A stretch of 64,000 bases of DNA, from the NCBI GenBank assembly GCA_002163115.1, contig MAAI01000030.1, positions 42,532 to 106,531 on the forward strand, read 5' to 3'. The notes beneath the pieces are model-generated. The model ran no database searches. It was not told where the DNA came from and saw only the letters and a program-made list of their open reading frames with translations. The stretch is from Methylophaga sp. 41_12_T18. Lineage in GTDB: Bacteria; Pseudomonadota; Gammaproteobacteria; Nitrosococcales; Methylophagaceae. The translations under genes and the position numbers were made by a program. Each line of letters begins with the position of its first letter. Position 1 is the first letter of the stretch. Shown one piece after another: positions 31,018 to 39,106 of the stretch.

Positions 31018-33054
31018 ATGATGGCGTTAGACACTGATGATGAAATTCTACAAGACTTTTTAGTCGAAGCTGATGAAATATTAGAAGGACTAAATGAACA
31101 ACTCGTAGAGTTAGAATCTCGACCAGAAGATAGTGAACTTTTAAACTCAATTTTCCGGGGCTTCCATACGATTAAAGGTGGTGCTGGATTTTTAAGTTTA
31201 GATGCCATGGTGAATTTATGTCACAAAGGTGAAGATGTGTTTAACATCCTGCGCCAAGGTGATCGCATCGTTGATGCCGACATGATGGATATCTTCTTAA
31301 AGGTATTAGATGTATTAAATGTCATGTTCGAAGAAACTAAAGCTGGCCAATACCCAACGGAAGCTGATCCAAGTATTCATAATCAACTTGCGGCATATTT
31401 AACTCAAGATGCCGAACCTGTAGCCACCGTTGTTGAAGAGGTCCGTCAATCAGAAAGTGCCAGTGATGAAATTACTGAAGATGAATTTGAAAATTTATTA
31501 GATGAAATTCATGGCAGCTCAGCAAGCAGTCAAGCTCCAGCCGAACCAAGTCCAGCTAGTAGCGACGAAATTACCGAAGATGAATTTGAAAACTTGCTTG
31601 ACCAACTACATGGTAATGGCACTCCTGGAGAAAGTAATAAAGTCGCTGCTCCAGCAGCAACCGCTAATAGCGATGATATTACTGAAGATGAGTTTGAAGC
31701 CTTATTAGATGAGCTACAGGGCAAGAAAAAAGCAGTGCCGGTAGCAGCTGAACCCGCACCAATACCGCCTGAACCAATACCGCCTGAACCAGAAAAAATA
31801 GCTGCAGTTAAAAAATCTGAACCAGTAAAAGCTAAGGCAAAAGCAGACACTGAGGCAAAAGCAGCTCCAGCGGCTAAACCAGCAGAAACAAGTGTTCGAG
31901 TAGATACTAGTCGTCTTGATGAAATAATGAATATGGTGGGGGAACTAGTGTTAGTCCGCAACCGTATTAGTACCTTAGAAGCGTCATTTGAAGATGAGGA
32001 AATGGCGAAGGCAGTTAATAACCTCGCTGTTGTTACTTCTGATCTGCAAACATCAGTCATGCGCACTCGTATGCAGCCCATCAAAAAAGTATTTGGCCGT
32101 TTCCCACGAGTAGTACGTGATCTAGCTAGAAGCTTGAAAAAAGACATAAACCTTGAGCTACAAGGCGAAGAAACTGACTTAGATAAAAACTTAGTAGAAG
32201 CACTTGCCGATCCTTTGGTCCATTTAGTTCGTAATGCCGTAGATCATGGTGTTGAGATGCCTGATGTCCGTGAAGAAGCAGGTAAACCACGTCAAGGAAA
32301 TATTGTTCTTGGCGCAGCACAAGAAGGCGATCACATCCTGCTTACTATCTCTGATGATGGTGCAGGCATGAATGCTAATGTATTACGTCAAAAAGCAGTT
32401 GAAAAAGGCATGATGGATGAAGAATCCGCCTCTCGTTTAACCGAGTCTGAATGTTTTGCCCTTATCTTTGCTCCCGGCTTTTCCATGAAACAAGAAATTT
32501 CAGATATTTCTGGTCGTGGTGTTGGCATGGATGTAGTAAAAACCAGTATCACCAAGCTGAACGGCGTAATCGAAATAACTTCTGAAGTGGGTAAAGGTAC
32601 GACTTTATCAATCAAGGTTCCGCTAACCCTCGCCATTATGCCGACATTAATGGTGATGCTAGGTGAGCAAATATTTGCACTGCCACTTGTGAATGTTAAT
32701 GAAATTTTCCATTTGGATTTAACTAAAACTAATGTAGTTGATGGCCAAGAAACCATCATTGTTCGTAACAAGGCCTTACCACTATTCTATTTACGTAAAT
32801 GGTTAACAAGTAGTTTTACCGAAACAAAAAAAACGGATATTGAACATGTTGTTATCGTTAATGTTGGTACCCAACGAGTTGGCTTTGTTGTAGATCAGCT
32901 GCTGGGTCAAGAAGAGGTTGTTATTAAACCGTTAGGTGCTATGCTGCATGGTACTAAAGGTCTTGCAGGGGCAACGATAACAGGTGATGGTCGCATATCT
33001 CTGATCTTAGACTTTCCTGAACTTATGAATACCTATGCAAATCGTGGGTACTAA
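31018..33054 (+). CDS. cheA: Chemotaxis histidine kinase CheA with triple short-motif linker
   Basis: A 678-residue kinase. The P1 Hpt domain has His50 in FRGFHTIKGGAGF. In place of a recognisable globular P2 there is a long acidic, Ala/Pro-rich linker (about 135-290) with three copies of a 17-residue motif, DEITEDEFENLLDELHG-like, at residues 150-166, 183-199 and 219-235. P3 dimerisation (from about 293), P4 kinase (VGELVLVRNR; HLVRNAVDHG; SDDGAGMN; GRGVGMDVV) and P5 CheW-like domain follow. It phosphorylates CheY and CheB. Two adjacent ATGs follow AAAGGA; either could start it. CheB begins eight bases after the stop. Confidence 0.95.
   Translation: MMALDTDDEILQDFLVEADEILEGLNEQLVELESRPEDSELLNSIFRGFHTIKGGAGFLSLDAMVNLCHKGEDVFNILRQGDRIVDADMMDIFLKVLDVLNVMFEETKAGQYPTEADPSIHNQLAAYLTQDAEPVATVVEEVRQSESASDEITEDEFENLLDEIHGSSASSQAPAEPSPASSDEITEDEFENLLDQLHGNGTPGESNKVAAPAATANSDDITEDEFEALLDELQGKKKAVPVAAEPAPIPPEPIPPEPEKIAAVKKSEPVKAKAKADTEAKAAPAAKPAETSVRVDTSRLDEIMNMVGELVLVRNRISTLEASFEDEEMAKAVNNLAVVTSDLQTSVMRTRMQPIKKVFGRFPRVVRDLARSLKKDINLELQGEETDLDKNLVEALADPLVHLVRNAVDHGVEMPDVREEAGKPRQGNIVLGAAQEGDHILLTISDDGAGMNANVLRQKAVEKGMMDEESASRLTESECFALIFAPGFSMKQEISDISGRGVGMDVVKTSITKLNGVIEITSEVGKGTTLSIKVPLTLAIMPTLMVMLGEQIFALPLVNVNEIFHLDLTKTNVVDGQETIIVRNKALPLFYLRKWLTSSFTETKKTDIEHVVIVNVGTQRVGFVVDQLLGQEEVVIKPLGAMLHGTKGLAGATITGDGRISLILDFPELMNTYANRGY
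31465..31722 (+). repeat. Three imperfect 51-base repeats inside cheA
   Basis: Copies at 31465-31515, 31564-31614 and 31672-31722 each encode a 17-residue motif with consensus DEITEDEFENLLDELHG. Spacers are Ala/Ser/Pro-rich and unrelated to each other. The DNA differs at many third positions, so protein-level selection rather than recent duplication keeps the copies alike. The core TEDEFENLL resembles the FliM CheY-docking peptide SQDEVDALL. Confidence 0.93.
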
Positions 33055-33062
33055 GGAAAAAT

Positions 33063-34115
33063 GTGGCCACACGTGTCTTAATCGTTGATGATTCGGCTTT
33101 CTTTCGAAAACGACTCTCAGAAATAATTAGCGCAGATCCTGGATTAGAAATAGCTGGTACTGCCAGCAACGGCCAAGAAGCTGTCGAACAGGCCATCACA
33201 TTAAAACCTGATGTCATTACTATGGACATGGAGATGCCGGTTATGGATGGCATTAGTGCCGTTCGAAAAATTATGGCCCATCATCCCATCCCGATATTAA
33301 TGCTGTCTACTTGGACTACTGATGGAGCTAAATCGACGCTTGATGCATTAGAAGCGGGAGCCGCTGATTTCTTACCTAAACGCTTTGCAGACCTATCTAC
33401 CGACCAAAATATTGCTCACCAAAAAATTTGCCAACGCTTGCATCATTTAGCAACAAATTTCCGTGGTAAGACGCATGTTACTCATTCATTGAATCCCGCC
33501 TTAAAGCCGCCAACAACATTTTCGGTTAAAAATACTGCCTCCTCATTATTAAATCAAACCAAGTTAGTTGTATTGGCAACGTCTACTGGCGGTCCTGTAG
33601 CCCTGCAAAAAGTACTCACTCAACTACCCGCTACTTTCCCCCATCCTATTTTGTTAATTCAACATATGCCGGCTACTTTTACACCTTCGTTTGCCGAGCG
33701 ACTCAATAAACAATGTGCGATTACGGTAAAACAAGCTGATGATGGTGACGTACTCACTCCTGGCACTGCATTTCTGGCACCAGGCGGTAAACAAATGCTA
33801 GTCAGGGGTAATAAAAATAGGCAATACCTCACCATCGAAGATGGAAATGCCACCTACAACCCTTGTGTTGATATCACCTTAGAATCAATCACTCGTATCT
33901 GCCCGGCAGAAACCTTAGCAGTAGTATTAACAGGCATGGGCTCAGATGGACGTGATGGCTGCATACATATTCATAAACTCGGCGGCGTTATTTGGTCACA
34001 AGATGAACAGAGTTGTACCGTTTATGGTATGCCGATGGCCATTGCCACAGCAGGTATCGCTGATAAAATTCTCAGTTTAGATAATATTGGACAACAATTG
34101 GCGGAACTTTCTTAA
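33063..34115 (+). CDS. cheB: Chemotaxis protein-glutamate methylesterase CheB
   Basis: A 350-residue two-domain enzyme: N-terminal receiver (IVDDSAFFRKRL; phospho-Asp in VITMDMEMPVMDG; Lys in LPKRF) and C-terminal methylesterase with catalytic Ser in TSTGGP, His in LIQHMPATFT, and Asp in LTGMGSDGRDG. It demethylates receptors when phosphorylated by CheA. The start is GTG at 33063, five bases after AGGA; an out-of-frame ATG two bases upstream opens only a six-codon frame. The partner methyltransferase CheR is not in this window. Confidence 0.95.
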   Translation: MATRVLIVDDSAFFRKRLSEIISADPGLEIAGTASNGQEAVEQAITLKPDVITMDMEMPVMDGISAVRKIMAHHPIPILMLSTWTTDGAKSTLDALEAGAADFLPKRFADLSTDQNIAHQKICQRLHHLATNFRGKTHVTHSLNPALKPPTTFSVKNTASSLLNQTKLVVLATSTGGPVALQKVLTQLPATFPHPILLIQHMPATFTPSFAERLNKQCAITVKQADDGDVLTPGTAFLAPGGKQMLVRGNKNRQYLTIEDGNATYNPCVDITLESITRICPAETLAVVLTGMGSDGRDGCIHIHKLGGVIWSQDEQSCTVYGMPMAIATAGIADKILSLDNIGQQLAELS

Positions 34116-34118
34116 TTC

Positions 34119-34856
34119 ATGGATATATTAAGCATAATAGGCATTGTTGTTGGTTTTGGTGCCATTCTTGGCGGTCAATTCCTTGAAGGTGGCCACCTTG
34201 ACAGCATCATTAATTCTGTTGCATTTTTAATTGTCTTTGGTGGCACGGTGGGTGCAGTCATGTTGCAAACACCTCTCGATACTTTTGTGCAATCACTCAA
34301 AATGTTTATTTGGATATTTAAGCCACCGTTAGAGTCTCCAAGCGAAACCCTAGATAAAATTCTAGAATGGAACCAAGTTGCTCGTAAGGAGGGCTTAATT
34401 GTTTTAGAGTCTATTGCCATGGATGAAGATGATCTCTTTACTCAAAAAGGCTTGCAACTTATTTCTGATGGTGCAGAAGCTGAAATATTGCGTGAAATAT
34501 TAGAAACCGACCTCGATTTACAAGAAGCCAGTGGTATCCAAGCAGCAAAAGTATATGAAGCGATGGGCGGCTACTCGCCAACCATTGGCATTATTGGAGC
34601 GGTTATGGGCTTGATACATGTCATGGGTAACCTTGCTGATCCCTCCTCTTTAGGCTCTGGCATCGCAGTGGCCTTTATAGCCACTATCTATGGAGTAGGC
34701 TTAGCTAATTTATTATTTCTACCTATTGGCAATAAACTCAAAACATTGGTGGGCCGACGCAGTAATATACAGATGATGTTAATAGAGGGACTGGTAGGTG
34801 TAGCTAATGGTGATAACCCTAGAAATATTGAAAGTCGCCTACAAGCTTACCTGTAA
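34119..34856 (+). CDS. motC: Flagellar stator protein MotC (MotA family)
   Basis: A 245-residue MotA-family protein with four helices. The N-terminal DILSIIGIVVGFGAILGGQ and LIVFGGTVGAVMLQTP, and the later YSPTIGIIGAVMGLIHVMGNL and AVAFIATIYGVGLANLLFLP, are hallmarks of the MotC/PomA branch. The cytoplasmic loop contains charged residues that contact FliG. It pairs with the next gene; the order cheA-cheB-motC-motD is that of Pseudomonas, where MotCD is the high-load or swarming stator. A gap of 11 bases separates the two. Confidence 0.93.
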   Translation: MDILSIIGIVVGFGAILGGQFLEGGHLDSIINSVAFLIVFGGTVGAVMLQTPLDTFVQSLKMFIWIFKPPLESPSETLDKILEWNQVARKEGLIVLESIAMDEDDLFTQKGLQLISDGAEAEILREILETDLDLQEASGIQAAKVYEAMGGYSPTIGIIGAVMGLIHVMGNLADPSSLGSGIAVAFIATIYGVGLANLLFLPIGNKLKTLVGRRSNIQMMLIEGLVGVANGDNPRNIESRLQAYL

Positions 34857-34867
34857 TAATATAGATT

Positions 34868-35779
34868 ATGGCTCGCAGAAAAAAAGTTGAAGAACCAGAA
34901 AACCATGAACGTTGGCTCGTTTCTTATGCCGACTTCATTACCCTATTGTTTGCTTTTTTTGTCGTGATGTATTCAATATCTTCCGTTAATGAAGGTAAAT
35001 ATCGCGTTTTATCCAGTACCTTAGAAGCTGTTTTTTCAGATAAACCTCGTAGCTTAGAACCGGTACAAATCGGTCAGATAAGTCGCGGTGAAGGAGTCAA
35101 AACAGCAAAACCTGGTAGCCCAGACTTGCCCAGTTATGATATCGAACTCCCAGCCTTACCTGACTACACTCCACCGCCAGTACCAGAAGATACCATTCGC
35201 ACTATTAATGACCTATCACAGCAACTTAGCACCGCATTGTCAGATCTCATTGATAATGATGATGTCGTTATTAAAAAAGGCGAAGATTGGTTAGAACTGG
35301 AAATGAAATCTAATGTGCTATTTTCCAGTGGTGAAGCTAGGCTAGAGTCTAAGGCCGTCCCGCTTATCGGTAAGGTTGCCGCTATTTTACAAACATCAGC
35401 CAATCCAATTCATGTTGAAGGTTTCACCGATAATAACCCGATCAATACCCCCCGATTCCCATCAAATTGGGAGCTATCAGCAGCACGTTCCGCCTCTGTA
35501 GTGCATTTATTAGAACGCTATGGTCTAGATCCTGGTCGAATGACAGCGATTGGTTATGGAGAATATAAACCCATTGCTGACAATAGCACTGAAGCTGGCA
35601 GAAATAAAAACCGTCGGGTTGTATTAGTTGTATTGGGCCATGATGAAAGTCGACGTTCTTTAGACCTGTTCGATCCTTCTACCAAAGAAATTATTCCCAG
35701 CAGCCGACCACAAAATACACCAAGTCAACTTACGCCACCTAAATCAGCACCTATAGCCAGCCCAACAAGTTCCAACTAA
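34868..35779 (+). CDS. motD: Flagellar stator protein MotD (MotB family)
   Basis: A 303-residue MotB-family protein: basic N-terminus, a single helix with the proton-binding Asp in LVSYADFITLLFAFFVVMYS (Asp23), a proline-rich linker, and a C-terminal OmpA-like peptidoglycan-binding domain (HVEGFTDNNPINTPRFPSNW, LSAARSASVVHLL, GYGEYKPIADN, NKNRRVVLVVLG). A Pro/Ser-rich tail of about 45 residues follows. It anchors the MotC channel to the wall. It ends the tightly packed section; 227 bases separate it from cheW. Confidence 0.93.
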   Translation: MARRKKVEEPENHERWLVSYADFITLLFAFFVVMYSISSVNEGKYRVLSSTLEAVFSDKPRSLEPVQIGQISRGEGVKTAKPGSPDLPSYDIELPALPDYTPPPVPEDTIRTINDLSQQLSTALSDLIDNDDVVIKKGEDWLELEMKSNVLFSSGEARLESKAVPLIGKVAAILQTSANPIHVEGFTDNNPINTPRFPSNWELSAARSASVVHLLERYGLDPGRMTAIGYGEYKPIADNSTEAGRNKNRRVVLVVLGHDESRRSLDLFDPSTKEIIPSSRPQNTPSQLTPPKSAPIASPTSSN

Positions 35780-35915
35780 GCACCAGCCTAGCCACGATAA
35801 TTAATAAACAATGTTCAATTTTTATAGCAAATTTGCTGAAAACGGTTCACTATTTAATAATATAGTACTACTACTAATAAACTGCCTGCTGCCAACATCG
35901 ACTACTAATTAAAAA

Positions 35916-35931
35916 TGGCACAAACAGTGCA
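35916..35931 (+). promoter_or_regulatory. Sigma-54-like promoter upstream of cheW
   Basis: TGGCACAAACAGTGCA matches the sigma-54 consensus TGGCAC-N5-TTGC at every fixed position except one (G for the first T of TTGC), with correct GG-GC spacing. It lies 75 bases before the cheW ATG in a 227-base gap, the only large gap in the flagellar block. In polar flagellates many flagellar operons use sigma-54. Confidence 0.45.
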
Positions 35932-36006
35932 TATAATTTAATAAAAATATCGGCTGTCATCACTCTGACGGCTCATATTTGAACATGATGTGAAGGACTG
36001 AAAACG

Positions 36007-36483
36007 ATGAGTCAAAAAGACAATGCCGAAATAGATCCCGTTTTACAATGGGTCACCTGCCAACTTGAAGATGAAGTGTATGGCATTAATGTTATGCAGG
36101 TGCAGGAAGTATTGCGTTTAACTGAAATTGCTCCGGTCCCTGGCGCACCTGACTATGTGATTGGTATTATTAATCTTCGCGGTAATGTGGTGACAGTTAT
36201 TGATACCCGCCGCCGCTTCGGTTTACCTCAAACTGAAAATGATGATTCATCCCGTATTATTATTATTGAAGCAAATAATAATGTTATAGGCATGCTCGTC
36301 GATAGCGTAGCTGAAGTGGTGTATTTACATCAGTCAGAAATCGATACCGCACCTAATGTTAGTAGTGATGATAGCTCTCGGTTTATTCAAGGTGTCAGCA
36401 GTCGTGATAAACAATTATTGATTCTTATCGATGTTAATAAGTTATTAACTGAAGAAGAAATTTCAGATCACTCTACTTTCTAA
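36007..36483 (+). CDS. cheW: Chemotaxis coupling protein CheW
   Basis: A 158-residue CheW domain: WVTCQLEDEVYGINVMQVQEVLR, APDYVIGIINLRGNVVTVID and the later GMLVDSVAEVVYL (in parts). It scaffolds CheA to receptors. It is the classical, short, single-domain form and not the longer ParP type. AAGGA precedes the ATG. It starts a small transcription unit after a 227-base gap with a sigma-54-like site, and is followed 11 bases later by a 58-codon gene and then a DUF2802 protein. Confidence 0.95.
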   Translation: MSQKDNAEIDPVLQWVTCQLEDEVYGINVMQVQEVLRLTEIAPVPGAPDYVIGIINLRGNVVTVIDTRRRFGLPQTENDDSSRIIIIEANNNVIGMLVDSVAEVVYLHQSEIDTAPNVSSDDSSRFIQGVSSRDKQLLILIDVNKLLTEEEISDHSTF

Positions 36484-36494
36484 ATTTAGACGTC

Positions 36495-36671
36495 ATGGCT
36501 GAAGATATTACACCGACCCAACCTTCAGCTCCATCTTTACCGGTTATGCCGCCACCTGATGATCGGCGACGAGATAAAAAAAAACAACAAGAGCATGACA
36601 ACAAGGATGAAAATGATAATGACGAACCAAAACATCCTCCTCACCATGGCTTAATAGATGAATATGTATAA
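36495..36671 (+). CDS. Small Pro/His/Asp-rich protein between cheW and the DUF2802 gene
   Basis: A 58-residue frame starting with ATG 11 bases after the cheW stop and ending 30 bases before the next gene, in the same direction. The composition is very unusual: Pro-rich residues 7-21, a basic/Lys-Gln block (DDRRRDKKKQQ), an Asp/Asn/Glu block, and a terminal PPHHGLIDEYV. It looks disordered with a possible C-terminal docking peptide. No strong ribosome site is visible, so expression may depend on coupling to cheW. Its place in the chemotaxis operon argues it is real. Function unknown. Confidence 0.55.
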   Translation: MAEDITPTQPSAPSLPVMPPPDDRRRDKKKQQEHDNKDENDNDEPKHPPHHGLIDEYV

Positions 36672-36701
36672 CGACAAACAAACAGTACAAGAGGCCAGAT
36701 T

Positions 36702-37094
36702 ATGACCACCATCATTCTTGTCATAGCTATAACTATAGTAAGTATTATCTTGCTGACTATCAGTAGCCGTTTATTCAAAATAAACCGTGATCAAGCAGAC
36801 AAAATTGCCGGTCTACAAAACCAGCTGTCTGTACTTTGTGTCGGTGCTATTGGTACTGATGAGCGAATTCTACAGTTTGAACAACGCTTAACCAAGATAA
36901 AAGAACATCAAAATAGTCTTGATGTAGGAATGAATGCCCAACATAGCTATGATCATGCTATTCGACTTGCTCGCAAAGGCGCTGGAATTAATCAATTAAT
37001 TGATAGCTGTAACTTAAGTGATGAAGAAGCCCACTTAATCCGTCGACTTCATGGTGGTGATTTACAAAACGGCTATATACAGGAAATACACTAA
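36702..37094 (+). CDS. DUF2802 membrane-anchored protein, chemotaxis operon end
   Basis: A 130-residue protein with an N-terminal helix (IILVIAITIVSIILLTI), a coiled-coil-like stretch containing LSVLCVGAIGTDERILQFEQRL, and a C-terminal helix-turn-helix-like segment (YDHAIRLARKGAGINQLIDSCNLSDEEAHLI in outline). This matches DUF2802 proteins that commonly follow cheW in Pseudomonas-type chemotaxis clusters; the function is not established, though a SwrB-like role in flagellar regulation has been suggested for the family in my memory. Its stop overlaps by four bases the stop of the convergent GGDEF-EAL gene. Confidence 0.8.
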   Translation: MTTIILVIAITIVSIILLTISSRLFKINRDQADKIAGLQNQLSVLCVGAIGTDERILQFEQRLTKIKEHQNSLDVGMNAQHSYDHAIRLARKGAGINQLIDSCNLSDEEAHLIRRLHGGDLQNGYIQEIH

Positions 37095-38932
37095 AGCGTA
37101 GGTAAGGAAGCCTGTGGTTTACCAACTAAATAACCTTGCACATAATCAACACCATAACTCTTTAATAAGTCCATCGTACTTTGATGCTCAACAAATTCGG
37201 CAACTGTTTTCTTGCCTAAACTATGGGCAATATCTATCATTGATTTCACCAACAACTGATCCACTGGATCATTCACTAAGTTGGTAATAAAACCACCATC
37301 TATTTTCAAAATATCGACTGGAAAGTGTTTTAAATAGCTATACGAATTAAAACCGGCGCCAAAATCATCTAATGCAAATCGACAACCTAAGCCACGTAAG
37401 CGTTCAACCATCGCCTTAGTTTGCTCAAAATTTGAAATCGCCGAAGTTTCAGTGATTTCGAATACCACTCGGTTAGGCTCGACTCCGGTATCTGCTAACT
37501 TTTTCTCAATTAACGAATACAGGTTTTGATCTAAAAAGATATTGCCTGATAAGTTAATGGTAATAGAGATAGCTGATGACATCGTACTCATTAAATCAAA
37601 GGCATGATTCACTACCCAAAAATCAATTTGGTGAATTAAACCCATGGCTTCTGCGACGGGAATAAAATCATTTGGATAATAGAGTGTTCCCTCTTCACCT
37701 CGCATCCGAATCAAACATTCATAATGAGTGACTTCGCTTGATGCAACCGAATGAATGGGTTGGAATTCTAATAAAAAGTTTTCTTGTTTCAGGGCAGCTC
37801 TAATACGCGGCGCCCATTCCACACTATGTCGTAGCGAATGCATTTCACGATCATCTAAGCTGAATAAATGTACCCTATTCCGACCGCGTGTTTTTGCCGT
37901 AAAACAAGCTTGATTAGCATGAGAAAGTACTTCTCCTGCCGATTGCTCATCTCTGCCAACGATGATTTTCATACCAATACTGACTGACAAATGGTAACAA
38001 TGCTCGTTATATTCGAAGCGGTAACCATCAAATAAATTACGCAAGCCTTCAGCCTGCTCCATTGCCATATTTTGTTCTATATCATCGACTAATACTGCAT
38101 ATTCATCTGAACCAATGCGTACTAAGGTGTCTTTTACCGAAAAGTAACTGCGTAAGGTATTAGCCACTTGCACTAATAGAGCATCGCCAGCTTCGTGACC
38201 TTCGGCATCATTCAAAACTTTAAAGCTATCTAAATCAATATAAAATAAAGCACTACTGGTATTAAAATTTAAGGTATTAGTTAAGCTAAGCTCTAATGCT
38301 TCTTCCAAACGACGACGATTCGATAAACCTGTTAAGTCATCATGAGTAACTGAAAACTGTAACCGAGCTTCCATTACTTTTAAGGTTGATAATTCGTCTT
38401 CAAGCTGCAATTGACGTTGTGCAACCTCGTCACGTTCTTTTTTCACCGCCAGCGCAGTCATCACAGCGGGGGGGAAAGACTCGGCAGTCATTGGTCGGTA
38501 AAGTAGCGACGTCACACCATGATCAAGATCAGATAATACCTGTGCATGGTCCCAATGGGATTCATTGGTTAAAGCAATGATAGGAATAAGACGCCATTCA
38601 TCAAACAAATCCATCTTTTGACGTAAATCATTGGCAGTCATATCAGTAAGGCTATGATCCAATACAATCAAGTCAACATCACAGATATCATCACTAATAC
38701 CTAAGCGAAGGTTTTCCATCACACCTGCAGCATCGTTAACACCAGTGATATCAGTAAAGCCACTAATTTTCAGCATGGTTTCCATGAAGGCAACATCTGA
38801 AAAATTTGCACCTGCGATAACAATCTTTGAAGTCAATAAATTAGCAACATCAGAGGCCGAAACAGTCTCTCGTTGCTGATCTATTGTAAGCTCTTGTTCA
38901 AGCTCTAAATTGTCGTTTATCACTATATCCAT
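37091..38932 (-). CDS. REC-GGDEF-EAL protein with degenerate catalytic motifs
   Basis: A 613-residue protein: REC-like domain (35-160), linker coiled coil (165-195), GGDEF domain (195-360) and EAL domain (375-613). The receiver keeps Asp92 in LIVLDHSLTD but lacks the acidic pair (IAGANF) and has Arg where the conserved Lys sits (LLYRPM). The GGDEF signature is GSDEY (274-278) and the inhibitory RxxD is absent. EAL reads ECL (405-407), yet NLS, EITET, DDFGAG, LKIDGGF, AEFVEH and QGYLVGKP are retained. So cyclase activity is doubtful, and phosphodiesterase or c-di-GMP sensing is possible. It lies beside chemotaxis and FliK genes, suggesting motility control. Confidence 0.9.
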   Translation of the reverse strand: MDIVINDNLELEQELTIDQQRETVSASDVANLLTSKIVIAGANFSDVAFMETMLKISGFTDITGVNDAAGVMENLRLGISDDICDVDLIVLDHSLTDMTANDLRQKMDLFDEWRLIPIIALTNESHWDHAQVLSDLDHGVTSLLYRPMTAESFPPAVMTALAVKKERDEVAQRQLQLEDELSTLKVMEARLQFSVTHDDLTGLSNRRRLEEALELSLTNTLNFNTSSALFYIDLDSFKVLNDAEGHEAGDALLVQVANTLRSYFSVKDTLVRIGSDEYAVLVDDIEQNMAMEQAEGLRNLFDGYRFEYNEHCYHLSVSIGMKIIVGRDEQSAGEVLSHANQACFTAKTRGRNRVHLFSLDDREMHSLRHSVEWAPRIRAALKQENFLLEFQPIHSVASSEVTHYECLIRMRGEEGTLYYPNDFIPVAEAMGLIHQIDFWVVNHAFDLMSTMSSAISITINLSGNIFLDQNLYSLIEKKLADTGVEPNRVVFEITETSAISNFEQTKAMVERLRGLGCRFALDDFGAGFNSYSYLKHFPVDILKIDGGFITNLVNDPVDQLLVKSMIDIAHSLGKKTVAEFVEHQSTMDLLKSYGVDYVQGYLVGKPQASLPTL

Positions 38933-39106
38933 CAGTTACATTCTTGCCACATTTTGTCGACCACTGTTAAGTAACGGTAATGACGATATCCCTTTTGTTT
39001 ATAAAAATCAACACTTAACCGTATTTTTATAATGCTGTTTATAAAGTATTAACATTTTTACAACAGGAATTTTTCACTTTTGTTATCAACTTGGTAGTAA
39101 CTCTGC

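Noticed and set aside
31465..31722. CRISPR-like repeat array
   Set aside because: The three repeats are in frame within cheA, diverged at third codon positions, and spaced by coding linker.
31530..32147. Open frame of 205 codons opposite cheA
   Set aside because: It is a by-product of the Ala/Pro/Glu-rich cheA linker read on the other strand; composition is Ser/Ala-rich and no family matches.
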